Positions 34,295-45,539 are shown, numbered from the stretch's first letter. The stretch: DNA of 64,000 nucleotides from Armigeres subalbatus (GCF_024139115.2 NC_085140.1:24504956-24568955), one strand, 5' to 3'. Notes: generated by a model from the sequence alone, not told the origin. Numbers and translations are program-made.

Positions 34295-34850
34295 CGAAAG
34301 CGAGAAAGTCACTATCATGTCTTGCACATATTGGATACTTTACGGGTACACAAAGATAATATTTCAATTTTTGTAAGATGGGTAAAAATATTACTCCGGA
34401 TAATCGAGCCATTTTCTCCGGTTAATCGAGCCTCCGGTTAATCAAGCCTCCGGATAATCGAGTCCGGCCTGTTTATCTAAAAAATACATATTTTAGTTTC
34501 TGATTAGTGGTGATCCACAGATTTTCATAATACAACAAACCCAACAAAAAAATACGTCAGTTTAGGGCCTTTAGGCTTCTTGAAATGTAAACTTATCTAT
34601 CTTTGGAATGCTTCAAAACAACAACACAGCTCGGCGCGATTAAATCGGTAAACCAACAAAACCGTTATGTCATGCCGATGAAACTGCATGTGATATAGAT
34701 AAGATTGATAACAAACTCGATAAGTGAAATTTTGGATGCAATAATTTATATCACTTATGAAATAAACATAGATATGAAAGTTTAGAAAGATACCAGAAAG
34801 CGATTCTAATTTACTTTGGTTTTACCGCAACGATAAAATTATGAAATTCC

Positions 34851-34915
34851 TTTAGTGGAATGTCTTCACCTGTCATTAGACGAGTTTAGTACTATTCCAT
34901 TTAATTCCGCCACGT
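34851..34915 (-). repeat. Fragment of the hammerhead-bearing repeat family
   Basis: agtggaatgtcttcacctgt and cattagacgagtttagtac are the inverse of the 3' part of the repeat at 22600-22770. The ribozyme-like part is not included. Confidence 0.6.
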
Positions 34916-34919
34916 TGTT

Positions 34920-36160
34920 TTACTATCTAAGCTCGCTTTACAAGCAACCGAGATGTAAAGCTTGTAGATGTAGAGTTGACCTTGTAGTATGAAAAACAGT
35001 AAGTGGACACTTTATTATGTCGGCCAGTGTATGTTTTTAGATTTTACAAATTTGTTACTGTAGTTTTACACAAAATTTGATTGATTTAAACAATTGAGCA
35101 AATAGAACTGACCCCGACAAACCTTACTACAATCAAGGACATTTTTTCTTTTCTTTTGTGCTCGTGCCTTTATAGTGCAAGAGAAAGGAACCAATTCCGC
35201 TATGATAATGTCGTTTATGTACAGAAATCTGTATGATGGACTTTTTTGAGAAAATAAACCATACATGGAGACGCAGAAAAAGCAATAACTCTATAGATCG
35301 TTAAATCGTTTTTTTTTTTCAAAAATAAAAATGAGATACGAATTTTCAAGTATCATATCACATTGATTCTCAAAATGTTCCGCTGCTCAAGCTGCTTTGA
35401 GTCTTCGAAGGCAAACATTGCCACACGTCACGGTTAAAAAAATGTTCGGTAGACAATGAGCTTATTACGGATTATATCCATCATTGCAAGCATAGGTATT
35501 GAATTTCATATTTCTCATCGATCGTCCCACCGTAGAACGATATTTGGAAGTTCTTTGCACCTTCGCTTTCAGCAAACCATTCAACCTGTCATGTCATGTC
35601 CCCAGTAGTGGAAGAATCGATAACACCAGGTCTACAGCTTAAAAAGTAAAGTTATTATGCCATCCATCGTCGTCATCGTTGCGCGATTTGGTTGTAAGCA
35701 TGACTTCGCAAAATGCGTACGTGTGTTTGCTACATAGATAGAAGCAGGTTGACAAATACATGAATCTCATTCTTGCTTATATCATTTTTTTTTTCAAAAA
35801 ATAATGAAAGCTATGTAGATCTCACGGTGGAAACATTTACCATTGCAAGTTTAAACATTTGTTTGAAGAACTACCAACAATGCACCATCATTTAGTTTGT
35901 GGTTCACGACTTATAAATCGAACTATCTTTATTCATCTATGATTGATTTGTGGCTTCGTGCATGCATGTGAATTTCCAGGGACATCAAAGCATGCTATAA
36001 GTCTTTTACAGTGACAATCAGCCTGCTTTGATAGATTTATTGCTAAGTGGTGCTAAACGACCTACCTTCTAAGGCAGATGATGTTGGTGTTAGGGCTGTA
36101 AAGGTGTACAGAATTTTAATTTCACCCGATTATAAATAAATTTGCTCATGGCAAAATGTT
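34920..36160. other. Host non-coding DNA, no feature seen
   Basis: Apparently single-copy, AT-rich, downstream of the SDR-B 3' end. Only short accidental ORFs. Confidence 0.45.
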
Positions 36161-36166
36161 TATCGC

Positions 36167-36172
36167 TTTATT
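36167..36172 (-). terminator. Poly(A) signal of SDR-B
   Basis: AATAAA on the minus strand about 105 nt after the SDR-B stop codon. Confidence 0.65.
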
Positions 36173-36277
36173 GAATAATTTATACAAGTTTAAATAATCT
36201 AGACCTAGAACAGAGCCTCCGCACAGCGGACGCGTTTGTGAAGATCAATTTCAGTAGTTTGGGGGGTAGCAACCCAG

Positions 36278-37355
36278 TTATCGATTAAGTCCAGTCAATT
36301 TTTCACTGATGTTCCACAACCACTCGGCCATTGCATCATCCTTTGCCTGGGGCTCCGGTTCTTTGAGCTTACAGTCGCTGTAATACTTTCCGGTGTCTCC
36401 TGCAATCCTGGGCTCCATTGCACAGTATAACGTGGTTTGGGCTCCTGACTTCGCCGATTTGAAGAAAACCCATAGAAGCGGTTTCGCGGCAATCCTGAAA
36501 GATGAATGACCGTTTTATAATCAATTTATGAGCGACTTCTGAACAAATCTTACATCATGCATCGATTCAAATATCTCGTCAGTTCCGTGTTGATTGTCCC
36601 CGGGTGAAGGCAAAACGTATGGATTCCAGTCCCCCGTAATCTCTTCGCCAGATGCCGTGAAAACAAAATATTACACAGTTTGCTCTGCATGAAAGCGTCC
36701 CATTCCCGATACCCTTTCTCGCTATTGATATCATCCTTATCTATTCGACCCCACTTGTGAGCCATACTCGATACCGTTACAATTCGGCTAGGCGCCGATC
36801 GTTTCAACACATCCAACAGTAAATTCGTTAGCAGAAAATGTCCTAAATGGTTTACGCCAAAGTGCATTTCAAATCCTTCCTTGGTGTACTCTTTAGGGCA
36901 GGCCATCACTCCGGCATTGTTGATGAGCACATGCAACCGTCGCTCCATGCTCAGAAATCTAGAATTAAAATTTAATCCGTTAACAGACACACAAACTTTC
37001 GTTTTCGATCACCTACGTTCGCACAAAATGTCTAATGGAATCGAACGAAGCTAGATCCAACTCCAAACCGAACACGTTCTGACTGCCGGATTTGTCCAGA
37101 ATTTCCTGGCGGGCTTTTTCCATGCGGTTTGCATCTCGGCAGCCCATGTAGACGCGGGCTCCCCGTTTGGCACATTCCTGTGAATGATGATTGGATCAGT
37201 GTTAATTTGGGGAAAAAATATCTATTCACATGAATGAGAGCGTATTTACTATAGCAGCCTCTTTTCCTATACCGGAGTTAGCGCCGGTTATGATCACGAC
37301 TTTAGCGTCCAGTCGAATGTCCTTATTTTTGAATTGGCCTCCTTGGAAGAATTTC
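36278..37355 (-). CDS. SDR-B: retinol dehydrogenase-like SDR lacking the catalytic Tyr, exons 2-5
   Basis: Paralogue of SDR-A. Exons on the minus strand: 37250-37355, 37017-37177, 36554-36958, 36278-36494 (stop TAA 36278-36280); introns of 72, 58 and 59 nt, all GT-AG. Joined they give 295 codons in one frame. Visible: KFFQGGQF, TGANSGIG cofactor loop, [40 protein letters not shown], then AFMQSK where the family has AYxxSK: Phe (TTC) replaces the catalytic Tyr while Ser and Lys stay. HPGTINTEL and a C-terminal GDTGKYYSDCKL...EWLWNISEKL complete the fold. The first visible exon enters in the same phase as exon 2 of SDR-A, so a short anchor exon is missing to the right; none was found up to 64000. 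Either a catalytically altered SDR or an early pseudogene; the intact frame favours the former. Confidence 0.88.
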
Positions 37356-37449
37356 CTGTGAACCGAAGAAATAACAATGAAGCACACATTAAAACATAGA
37401 GTCATTCGTAGAATAAATTCGTTGTGCGTAGAAAAAACGTTTTTTAATG

Positions 37450-37592
37450 CAATGTCTTCACTCGACGTCGAGTCAAGTATGAGACACTGAAGACGACCTT
37501 ACTGTTGAGGTCGAAATACGTATCTGTCAAGATACAATCAAGTGGTTAAAATAAATGGAAAGGTACAAACTCGTCTTATGACAAGTGAAATG
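37450..37592 (+). mobile_element. Repeat copy B carrying a hammerhead-like motif
   Basis: Second copy of the 22600-22770 family, lying in the presumed first intron of SDR-B. It is preceded by aatgtcttcac and the palindrome ctcgacgtcgag, suggesting junction of an inverse fragment. It ends tcgtcttatgacaagtga. Confidence 0.6.
37477..37535 (+). ncRNA. Hammerhead ribozyme-like motif, type I, copy B
   Basis: Same fold as copy A: stem I GTA/TAC and GACA/TGTC, core CTGAAGA (37487-37493), extra C, stem II GACC/GGTC (fully Watson-Crick here), GAAA (37513-37516), stem III ATAC/GTAT, predicted cleavage after C37524. The G-to-A change in stem II relative to copy A converts a G-U pair to A-U, so pairing is kept. 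Confidence 0.55.
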
Positions 37593-37604
37593 TTTTTATC
37601 AAAC

Positions 37605-38110
37605 GAAAATTTTGGCCGAATAGCATTTTCAGCCTAATGATCTTTTTCGGACAAATTTACAGTTTGACCGTATTTCCCTTTCGGCCGTATGTTGCCTTCA
37701 GACAAATGACATTTTCAGCATTTTCAAGTTGGTCGAAAGTCTTCGGTCGAAAATCATTCAGCCGGAAGTTACATGAACGACAGTTGTTTGGCCAAATATG
37801 CCATTATTATTATTATTTAAAATTTTATTAAAGTGTTTTTTAATTCTAGATTAAGTTCAACATTAAATATGTCATAAGACCGAATAAACCATATTAGGTA
37901 GAAACAAATCTGGCCGAAAATGTCGTTTGGTTGAATCACAACTGGTCATTTACCTGAAAAAATCATTTGACCAAGAAGGTCATTTGGCCGAAAATGTCGT
38001 TTGGGTGATTGGCCGAAAAAGTTGTTTGGCAGAAATTGTCTTTCGGGAGAACGGGCCATTTGGCCGAACGAGTCTACAATTTTGATCATAGTACCCGTTC
38101 AGCAAATTAC
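37605..38110 (+). repeat. TTTGGCCGAA degenerate minisatellite
   Basis: Units such as gtcatttggccgaaaatgtc repeat with variable spacers. A non-repetitive 30-40-base AT-rich insert lies at 37804-37850. Confidence 0.65.
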
Positions 38111-38807
38111 ATTTCTGACCGTTTTATGAGGCATTATGTATATGTATACGCCCGAAAAATGTACTCAAATGAAACACATTTTGAAAATTTTAAATAGGAC
38201 TGTACCTTTATGATTTCATAACCAAATTGTGCCAAATCAAAACTAACAGCTTCAATACTTTACCATTTACCAATTGAAAATAACAACAAAACAATTAAAC
38301 AAAGGGTTAAAGGTTTAAGCGAACCTCACGGGTTAAATATGTGAACTTTTCGTCATGGAGTGTAAGCCTCGAACCACATGCAGCTTCTCGATTGGAAAAA
38401 AAATTTCTTGGTTTTATAGCACGATTTTACTGAAAATGCCCATCAGGCTACACATTCTATTCTGTGAAATAAATATTTTTTTCGATCCAAAATGAGTTTA
38501 CATTCAATATACTTCTTATATTGTATTAGCTAACTTTACAGACCTTGTCCTGTAATTTGTTTAAGAATGTGAATTCTTTGCACAGTCCACGCGAAAGTCA
38601 CATACTAATCGTAATTTTAATTTCTCGCATTTTTCGGATTTTACTCTTGATTTCATAAAGTGAAAATTATCAAAAGTGTGCCGGAGATTATGTGAAACTT
38701 GCAAAAGAGTTTCGTGTGAAGCTTCAGACGAATTTTCTGAATAAAAATCTGAAAAAAATAATAAAAAGTAAAGTAAAATATGTAGATCGAAAAATGTATT
38801 GGAAGCA

Positions 38808-40193
38808 GACCTATGCGCCGATTGAAAAAAATTTGTCGGTGGCGGCGTGATATATAATTTTCAGCCAGCGGCGGTGGCGTGGCGGCAAATATAGTATATT
38901 AACAATATAGTCCACTTCGTGAATCCCCATATATTAGGCAACAGACAGCACAATCACACCATTTTGCGTCGCAAAAGGTACCAACGCCTGAATACTGAAT
39001 ACTCTGAAGTAGTGCGTAACGGTGTAAATCCGGTAATATCGCCAGGCTCGGTACAACACTGAAGCTGACAATATGACGTCCATAACTCCGAATCCCAAGG
39101 TGTCAGGCGACCCGTGCCGAGGGGATGAATGCCCTGGGGGGTGAAACAATTAGCCAGGCAGTTAACGGCTCCTGTAATGCTGGGTAGACACTTTTTCGTG
39201 ATGCATTACGGAATAAGATTTACCACACTGTGCTGTAGTTCTTACTATTCTTGTTAATACTTATGAGTGATGGTCGGAAGAGTATGGAACGACTATAATT
39301 TGCTTTTAGATGACCCATTTTTTCCTCTCTGGATGGAGTCAATGGAGTAAATTATAAAAAAACGCAACTCAATCTTAGGCTGGTTTCGAAGCCAACGACA
39401 TGAATCTTCAAGCTCCAGAGCGCTGATTACTTAGGAAAGAAGCGGATAGATTTGGTGGATCTGCTGAACCCTCTGACTGATTAGAGCTCTGTGTAAAGGT
39501 GAGATTCAGAAATGCTCGAACGCAATGAAATCAGATCTCTGTACAAAACGATGCATGACCAAAATCAGTATTATCCCACTTATTGTTGAGCCGAAACTGA
39601 CTGAGAGGCGCGCCTTTGAGAGTTGGTATATGCCATTTCTCGAAGGGTATAAATAGCGGTACCTTAATCTTAAGAGGCCTGACATTAAGCTTGAGAAATA
39701 TATGAATAAAAACGACTACTCCATTTCTTCTCAATAGAAATGGAGTAGAAAGACATGCACTAAACAAATTACACGGGTATACTACAAAAGTTCAATTAAA
39801 TGGACGCAGTGGTTCATCCCTGAACCAAAAAAACGTCTGAAAACGATAGCCAAGGGTGCGATAATTGCAAAAATTACATTACAATTTACAATTAAAAAAA
39901 TTTGAATCACATTTCTCAAAGTTTTATTTATAAACCCAGATATCAAAATGGGGTCATGGTATGATTTCTAGCATATTATTTCGAAATGTTATACTGCATA
40001 TTGAATTATATGTTTAAGCACCCCTCGGAATGTGTCTTCACTACATTGCTTGCCTTTTGTGACACCGTGGCGCTACTGCGTTGTCTCTTCAAATCAGCCA
40101 GAGTGGACTATATTGATAATATAGTATATTTGGTGGCGGCGTCACGCCGTTGGTAATCGGCGGCGGCAGCGTGGCGGCGTGGGTCGGCGTGAG
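38808..40193. mobile_element. Relic of the GTGTGCGCC-type element split by another insertion
   Basis: Left cagacctatgcgccgattg followed by GGC-rich sequence (38838-38885), and right GGC-rich sequence (40130-40185) ending ggcgtgagctta. The two halves flank the element at 38885-40137. The ends are eroded and no duplication is seen. Confidence 0.45.
38885..40137. mobile_element. TIR element with ATATAGTCCACT inner ends
   Basis: The left caaatatagtatattaacaa...tatagtccact and its inverse on the right (agtggactatattgataata...) pair over about 30 bases with three mismatches. 1.25-kb interior with no recognised protein. Inserted in a GGC-rich block. Confidence 0.6.
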
Positions 40194-40204
40194 CTTATTT
40201 CAAG

Positions 40205-41300
40205 CAATAGAAATATTTCGAAATTCTTCCACAAATTCCTCCGTAAAGTTCCTTCCAGAATTTCTCACGAAGTTCCTCCAAGAATTCCACCGAAAGTTCC
40301 TCTAGGAATTCTACCGAAAGTTCCTCCAGCAATTCTTACGGAAGTTCTTCCAGGAATTCCTCCGGAAGTTTCTCCAAGAATTCCTCCGGAAGTTCTTCCA
40401 GGAATTCCTCCGGAAGTTCCACCAAGAATTCCTCCGGAAGTTTCACCAAGAATTCCTCCGGAAGTTCCTCCAAGGATTCCTCCGGAAATTCCTCTCGGAA
40501 TTCCACCGGAAGTTCCTCCAGGAATTCCTTTGCAAGTTCCACCAGGAATTCCTTCGGAAGCTCCACTATGAATTCCTCCGGAAGCTACGCCACGAACTTC
40601 CTCTAGCAGCTCCACTGGAAGTTCCTCAAAGAGTTTCTTTGAAAGTTCTTCCAGAAGTTCGTACGGAAGTTCTTCCGAAAGTTTCTCCAAGAATTCCTCC
40701 GAAAGTTCCTCCAGGATTTTCTCAGGTAGTTCTTCCAAGAATTCCTCTGGAATTTCCCGGAATTTCCTCCGGAAGCTCCTCCAGGAGTTACTCTGGAAGT
40801 TCTTCCAAGAGTTCCTTCGGAGGTTCCTCCGAAAGTTTCTCAAGGAGTTACTCAGGAAGTTCATGCAGGAGTTCCTCCGGAAGTTCCTCTAGCAGCTCCA
40901 CTGGAAATCCCTCTAGGACTTCCTTTGGGGTTCCTCTGGAAGTTCCTCCAGGAATTCCTCAGAAAGTTTCTGCAGGGATTCCTTCAGAAGTTCCTCCAGG
41001 AAGTGCTCTGGAAGTTCTTCCAGGAATTCCTCCGGAAGTTCCTTCAGGAGTTCCTCCATCAATTCGTCCGGAAGTTCCTCCAGAAATTTCTCCGGAAGCA
41101 CCTCCAGGATTTTTTCCGGTAATTCCTTTAAAAAAAATCAGGAATTCTTCCGGAAATTCTTATATGAATGCTATAGGATGTTTGCTCAAGAAATCTCTGA
41201 GAAGTCCTGAAACTTCTTAAATAACAACTCATAGTATTTCTCCTGATATTCTCCCTGGAGTTCCTCATAAAACTCCTCCAAGAACACTTTTCAAATTACT
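40205..41300 (+). repeat. 24-bp minisatellite (GGAATTCCTCCGGAAGTTCC type)
   Basis: About 45 units of ggaattcctccggaagttcc plus tcca, each made of two related half-units. The period is a multiple of three and stop-poor, which produces long opposite-strand ORFs (40179-40571, 40265-40864, 40639-41220) encoding 8-residue PPEVPPGI-like repeats; these are not genes. The array decays from about 41220 to 41600. Confidence 0.85.
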
Positions 41301-41631
41301 TCGCAAACTCTAGATAAATTACCACAAGGGCTCTTCAGATATTTCTTCTGAATTCCTTCTGAAATTCAGAAAATTGTCCAGGAATTCTTGAAGAACTTCT
41401 TATGGAAATTAGATTGTGAAATCTAGATCTAGAAAATCTTACGCGCATTCTTCTGGGAAAACCAGAAATTCAAACAATTTATTCTGGAAATTAGATCTCC
41501 AGATATTTGCTTAGGAATTCTTCCGAATTTTTTTCCAAGAACTCATCACACAAATTCCTTCAAGAGTCATCCAGGCAATTCCCTCGGAAACTTCTCTTTA
41601 TCCAAGAATTCTCCCAGAAAACCTACCGTGA

Positions 41632-41665
41632 TGAGCCTACCAAATAAACGAAAGATTAAAAAAAA
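41632..41665 (+). mobile_element. 34-bp LINE stub (3' end of the I-like family)
   Basis: tgagcctaccaaataaacga is identical to the 3' terminus of the LINE at 12326-18085 and is followed by an A-run. Flanks aaaacctaccgtga (41618-41631) and aaaaccaaccgtga (41666-41679) agree in 13 of 14, a target-site duplication. Extreme 5' truncation. Confidence 0.8.
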
Positions 41666-41699
41666 AAAACCAACCGTGAAATTCATTTGATACTCTTCT

Positions 41700-42380
41700 G
41701 AAATACCATGAGGAAGATACTCCGAAAATTATCCCGCTTCTTATTCAGACTTCTTTAGAAATTCTCATAGAATTCTCTCAAAAATATCTACAAGAATATC
41801 CGCGAAAACTCCTTCAAAAACTCTTCCAAAAATATCTCTATATGTTCTCTTGGAAATTTCTCTAATTAATAAACTATTTTCTCTAGAACACGTCCACAAA
41901 CTTCTGGCTTGAAGTACTTTCCCATGGAAGTCTGTTTCCGCTTTTTCCCTCCATGCAATTACTTGATCGATTGTCAAGTAAGCTGTTGCATTTGAGACAA
42001 CATCTTCAGATTTGTTATTTATAGCAATTCAATGTGGTTCCAAAATTGATGAAGCAGTTGCTCATTCGACACATGAAAACGTAACCTCGCCGCCATAGTT
42101 TGGGTGCATAACAAGGATGGCAGAATTTGCTCCTAATTTATATTAACGACGATAGACAAGAAGCCTAAAGTTTTTTCGATCATAACAAGACATGAAAAAA
42201 ATTGCTCATCACCTGATACAAATGCGAAAAAAGGGCAGAGAAATATTTCCCCCAACGACGTTGTGATAAAACGGTTCGTTCTAGTACAATTGCCATTGAG
42301 GACCATGTGTAAAACAAGTAGAAATGCGTCATATCCTTACAATTGGAGGTTTTGTAAAGGAATTTATCTGACAGAAAAAC
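41700..42380. other. No recognisable feature
   Basis: Decaying AATTCC-like words up to about 41870, then AT-rich sequence without repeats or ORFs of note. Confidence 0.4.
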
Positions 42381-42385
42381 CCCCT

Positions 42386-42512
42386 ATAATCGGTTAATTT
42401 CGTAACGCAAAAATCGACCATTTTCAACCCCCTCCTCCAACCTTCCCGTCAATCTTTTTATAACAATAATTTTAAAATTGTGCATTTATGTAATTTATGG
42501 ACGTCCATTTAG
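42386..42512. mobile_element. MITE of the AATTACGTAACGC type
   Basis: taatttcgtaacgcaaaaat and the inverse-type atttatgtaatttatggacg bracket C-rich sequence (aaccccctcctcc). Diverged copy of the 34127-34294 family. Confidence 0.5.
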
Positions 42513-42596
42513 GTAAGCAGAGTTTAGGTTTAGTTAACAACTTCCGCAAAACCAGATTGATAGTTTTGACCACGGCGACCACTTCCAGCTTCCTTA

Positions 42597-42672
42597 GGAA
42601 ATTATTTTTAAATTATCTGTTATTATTAAATTATCTTTTATTATTAAATTATCTGTTATTATTAAAATAACA
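42597..42672 (+). repeat. Short tandem repeat, ttattattaaattatctg unit
   Basis: About three and a half copies of an 18-20-base AT-rich unit. 42680-43190 beyond it shows nothing recognisable. Confidence 0.6.
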
Positions 42673-43199
42673 TTCAGATAATTTTAAATTTTCAACATTT
42701 GTTACATTATTATTATATACCTATGGTCGGCGAATTAAGATGATGTCTTTGTTTTCGACTGCTCAAAATCTAACCCATTTTGCGGTACTTATCCTTGCTT
42801 CCAACTGGTTGCATTTAATGGGAAATACTGTTTCCCATTGAAGCATTGTTTCGTATTGAAAATTTCATGGATTGGACAACAATTCAAAAGAAATAAGACA
42901 AATACTATTTTTGTACAAAAAACTTAAATAGTCTAGCTATTTTATTGACACCTATTTTTCAACCATCAAGTTGCATTCAAATGGGAATCTTGTCTTATCA
43001 TTTCATATTGAAAATTGGCTGAATCGTATGGGCTCAAAAGTTTTGGCAAAAATATTATTTTTCCATATTACACCAGAAAGTCGCCGATACCGATAGCTGG
43101 ATTAATCAATGTTTTCATTAAATAAATTCTGACTACACCACTGCAAATAAAATAAAACATAAGTTCTTTATTAGTTAAATGCAGATTTGATTTTTTTTT

Positions 43200-43262
43200 G
43201 TGGTGATTCGATTATCCAGAGTGAAAATAAAATCGATACTCCGGATAATCGAGTCCGACCTG
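43200..43262. mobile_element. Miniature of the pogo-like 30717-34471 element
   Basis: gattcgattatccagagtg and actccggataatcgagtccg are inverted around a 12-base centre. The right terminus matches the 30717 family; the left terminus is shortened. Confidence 0.6.
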
Positions 43263-43439
43263 TATTGCAGCTTATTTAATTTCCTGCCCACAAGATCAAT
43301 ATGAGGCTGTTATAAATAGCAAAAACAAGTTAAACCTCTTCTCCTTACTTTCTTATTTTTAATTTCATTAATACAGTGAACTCTATGTTCTGTAACTCGA
43401 TATTTTCCCTTACTCGATGAAATTCAAAGTCCTATAGAA

Positions 43440-43800
43440 CCTTGTAAAGTAAGTAAAAAGTAAGAAGTAAGAAAAGAGAAGTAAAATGTGAGAAGTGTGT
43501 AGTGAGAAGTGAGAAGTGAGAAGTTAGAAGCTCTCTAGAGAATAATGAAATGTGAGAAGTGACGACTGAGAAGGAAGAAGAGAGAAGTGTGAAGTGAGAG
43601 AAAAAAGTAAGCAGTAAGAAATTACAAGTAAGAAATGATAAAAATAATTGGGAAGTGAGAAAATACCACTACCCACTTTTCATATGTTTCTGCACACATC
43701 TCCCTACTCAGTCAAACCTCCATTTCCCAGCACTCACTTCCGACTACTCCCTACTCACTTCGAATATCTCTTTTCTTACTTTTCACTATGCACTTTTTAC
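43440..43800. repeat. Mirror-image GTGAGAA / TTCTCAC arrays
   Basis: gtgagaagtgagaagtgaga words at 43440-43660 switch to cactcacttccgactactcc/ttcactatgcac words at 43680-43800. The same strand switch is seen at 4060-5490. Confidence 0.65.
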
Positions 43801-44167
43801 ATCCCACATTCAAATTCACTTAATAAGGAAACGAATGTTAACTATTCAGTCAAACGGCATTTGGCCAAGGGATAGTTCACTGTATTCAAAAAAACCGGTT
43901 AACAAAAGCCAAAACATCCATAAATAGACCATTAATGTTGGAACAAAATAAATATACACAGATATTGCAGAACTATTAAAAGATTCAACTGAGGTAACAA
44001 CAAATAGTATAAACCTTTGCTTTTGTGCTGCATTCATAAAAAAATAGTGAAGAAATGTGAACAGGTTTGAACAGATTGCTGAATGCGTCGTGTAGCATGT
44101 GCAGATCCTAATTAGTCCCGTGGGATGATAAATGTGGTGCTCATCCTGAACGTAAGTTAAAAAATTG

Positions 44168-45475
44168 TACCCAATTTACCTTTCCCGTCAAAAAAAATAT
44201 ATTCGCTTAATCGATTCTCTATTTTATTTAAGGCCAACATTCCCAACCATATTTTTTGACGCCTCTAAGTATTTTTGAATTTTAAAACAAAAAATCAAAA
44301 AAGTGCTGTTTTTTAAGATTGGCCTAACATTGGCCCCGATTTTGAAAAAAAACGTCTGGTTTGTTTATTTGTTTATATGGTACATCAACAGGCTGTATTG
44401 GCCCCAATGATGCTTACTTATAATTAATTACAAAATGCGAAATTACATTATATGGTCAAGTATCATTATCAACTATTCCTAAAAAAAAACAGAACCTTTC
44501 GCGAATTAGTTGACGGGACAATTTAAAATCAAAAAGAGATGCAACTCTGTTGAATAGTCTTTGAAGACTGCCGATAGCACCGAACATACCGTAGTTCGTT
44601 CGATGCATAGGAGCCCTGAACATCGAACTATTCCTAAGGGATCAGGGTTGCACGTGGTAGTTAATTTGTTCCAGAAGAGAAGGGCAGTCGAGTCGTCCTT
44701 GTAGTAGATCTGCTATCAGTAATGCCCTCGTTGTGCTTCGGCGGAACGGAAAGGGAACTCAGATCAATCAAACGGCAACGGCTTTCATAGCTTGGAAGAC
44801 GGAAGGGGTTTTGCCACGGTAATCTGCGCAATGCGAATATCAGAAAACGACGCTGGACGGATTTAATTCTTTCGGCGCCATTATTATAGTATGGAGACCA
44901 GACGACCGAGCAGTACTCCAGAACGGAACGAGTCAGGCAACAGTACAACGACTTTAGACAATAAATGTCCGTGAATTCTTTGGCAATTCTGAAGATGAAA
45001 CCTAAAACCTTTGATGCTTTGCTGACAACGTAGGAAACATGCTGCTTAAAGGTGAGTTTTGAGTCTAGAATAGCTCCCAGATCCTTAACTTGATTGACTC
45101 GTTCAAGTTCTGTGTCATACAAGACATACTTGTGAATTATTGTTTCCCTGTTCCGCGAGAAAGAGATTACCGAACATTTAGATGGGTTAACATCCATTCG
45201 GTTAAGCACGCACCAACTTACAAAGATATCCAGTTGGCGTTGGAGAGAGTGACAGTCTTCAATGGAACAAATTCGGAGATGAATTGGTGAATTTAACAGG
45301 TCGGTTCACACGTGCAGCACTTTTTCGGATTTTGTTTTGAATTATTAAAATAGTTAGAGGCTTAAAAAATATGGGTTCCTCGGGAAAATTGATCTTAAAT
45401 AAGCCAAAGAATCGACTGAGACAACAATCGAGGTACTTACAATTTTTGACGGGAAAGGTCAATTGTCTTCGTGAA
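44168..45475. mobile_element. Foldback element hosting a LINE fragment
   Basis: Arms of about 150 bases: caatttacctttcccgtcaa ... aaaaaagtgctg at 44180-44320, inverse at 45310-45470 (gacgggaaaggtcaattg). The centre is replaced by the LINE piece 44355-45297. Confidence 0.6.
44355..45297 (-). pseudogene. LINE RT C-terminus and 3' tail, 5'-truncated
   Basis: Minus strand. The open part 44661-45209 reads NPSKCSVISFSRNRETI, VKDLGAILDSKLTFKQHVS, LTRSVLEYCSVVWSPYYNN and VQRRFLIFALRRLPW, the thumb and connection region after the RT of CR1/L2/Jockey-type LINEs. A frame change near 44740 leads to ALLIADLLQGRLDCPSLLEQ and then the 3' UTR ending in atataaacaaataaacaaac short repeats. The catalytic RT core is absent. 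Clade undecided. Confidence 0.75.
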
Positions 45476-45539
45476 GTTGACTTTCGAAGATGCTTTGAAA
45501 AGTAGAAGCCTTTGCTCAGGAAAGCAAATATCAATGAAA

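Larger units (their letters stand above)
30717..34471. mobile_element. pogo-like TIR element, host of several insertions
   Basis: The ends are perfect 24-base inverted repeats beginning CAGGCCGGACTCGATTATCC. The subterminal zones repeat the ccggataatcga word two to four times. CAG termini with this word suggest a pogo/Tigger relative, although no TA duplication is visible (flanks ct and tt). The interior is mostly later insertions: hAT 30894-31931, hAT 31946-32874, hAT MITE 33313-33445 and several MITEs. A miniature relative is at 43200-43262. Confidence 0.65.

Noticed and set aside
38934..39149. Minus-strand ORF with a hydrophobic start (MDVILSASVLYRAWRYY), considered as the missing anchor exon of SDR-B
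   Set aside because: No GT donor follows at the required position and phase, and it lies within a TIR element.
40179..41220. Long ORFs encoding Pro-rich repeats on both strands
   Set aside because: They arise from a stop-free 24-bp tandem unit; opposite strands and several frames are open at once, and there is no start context or codon bias.
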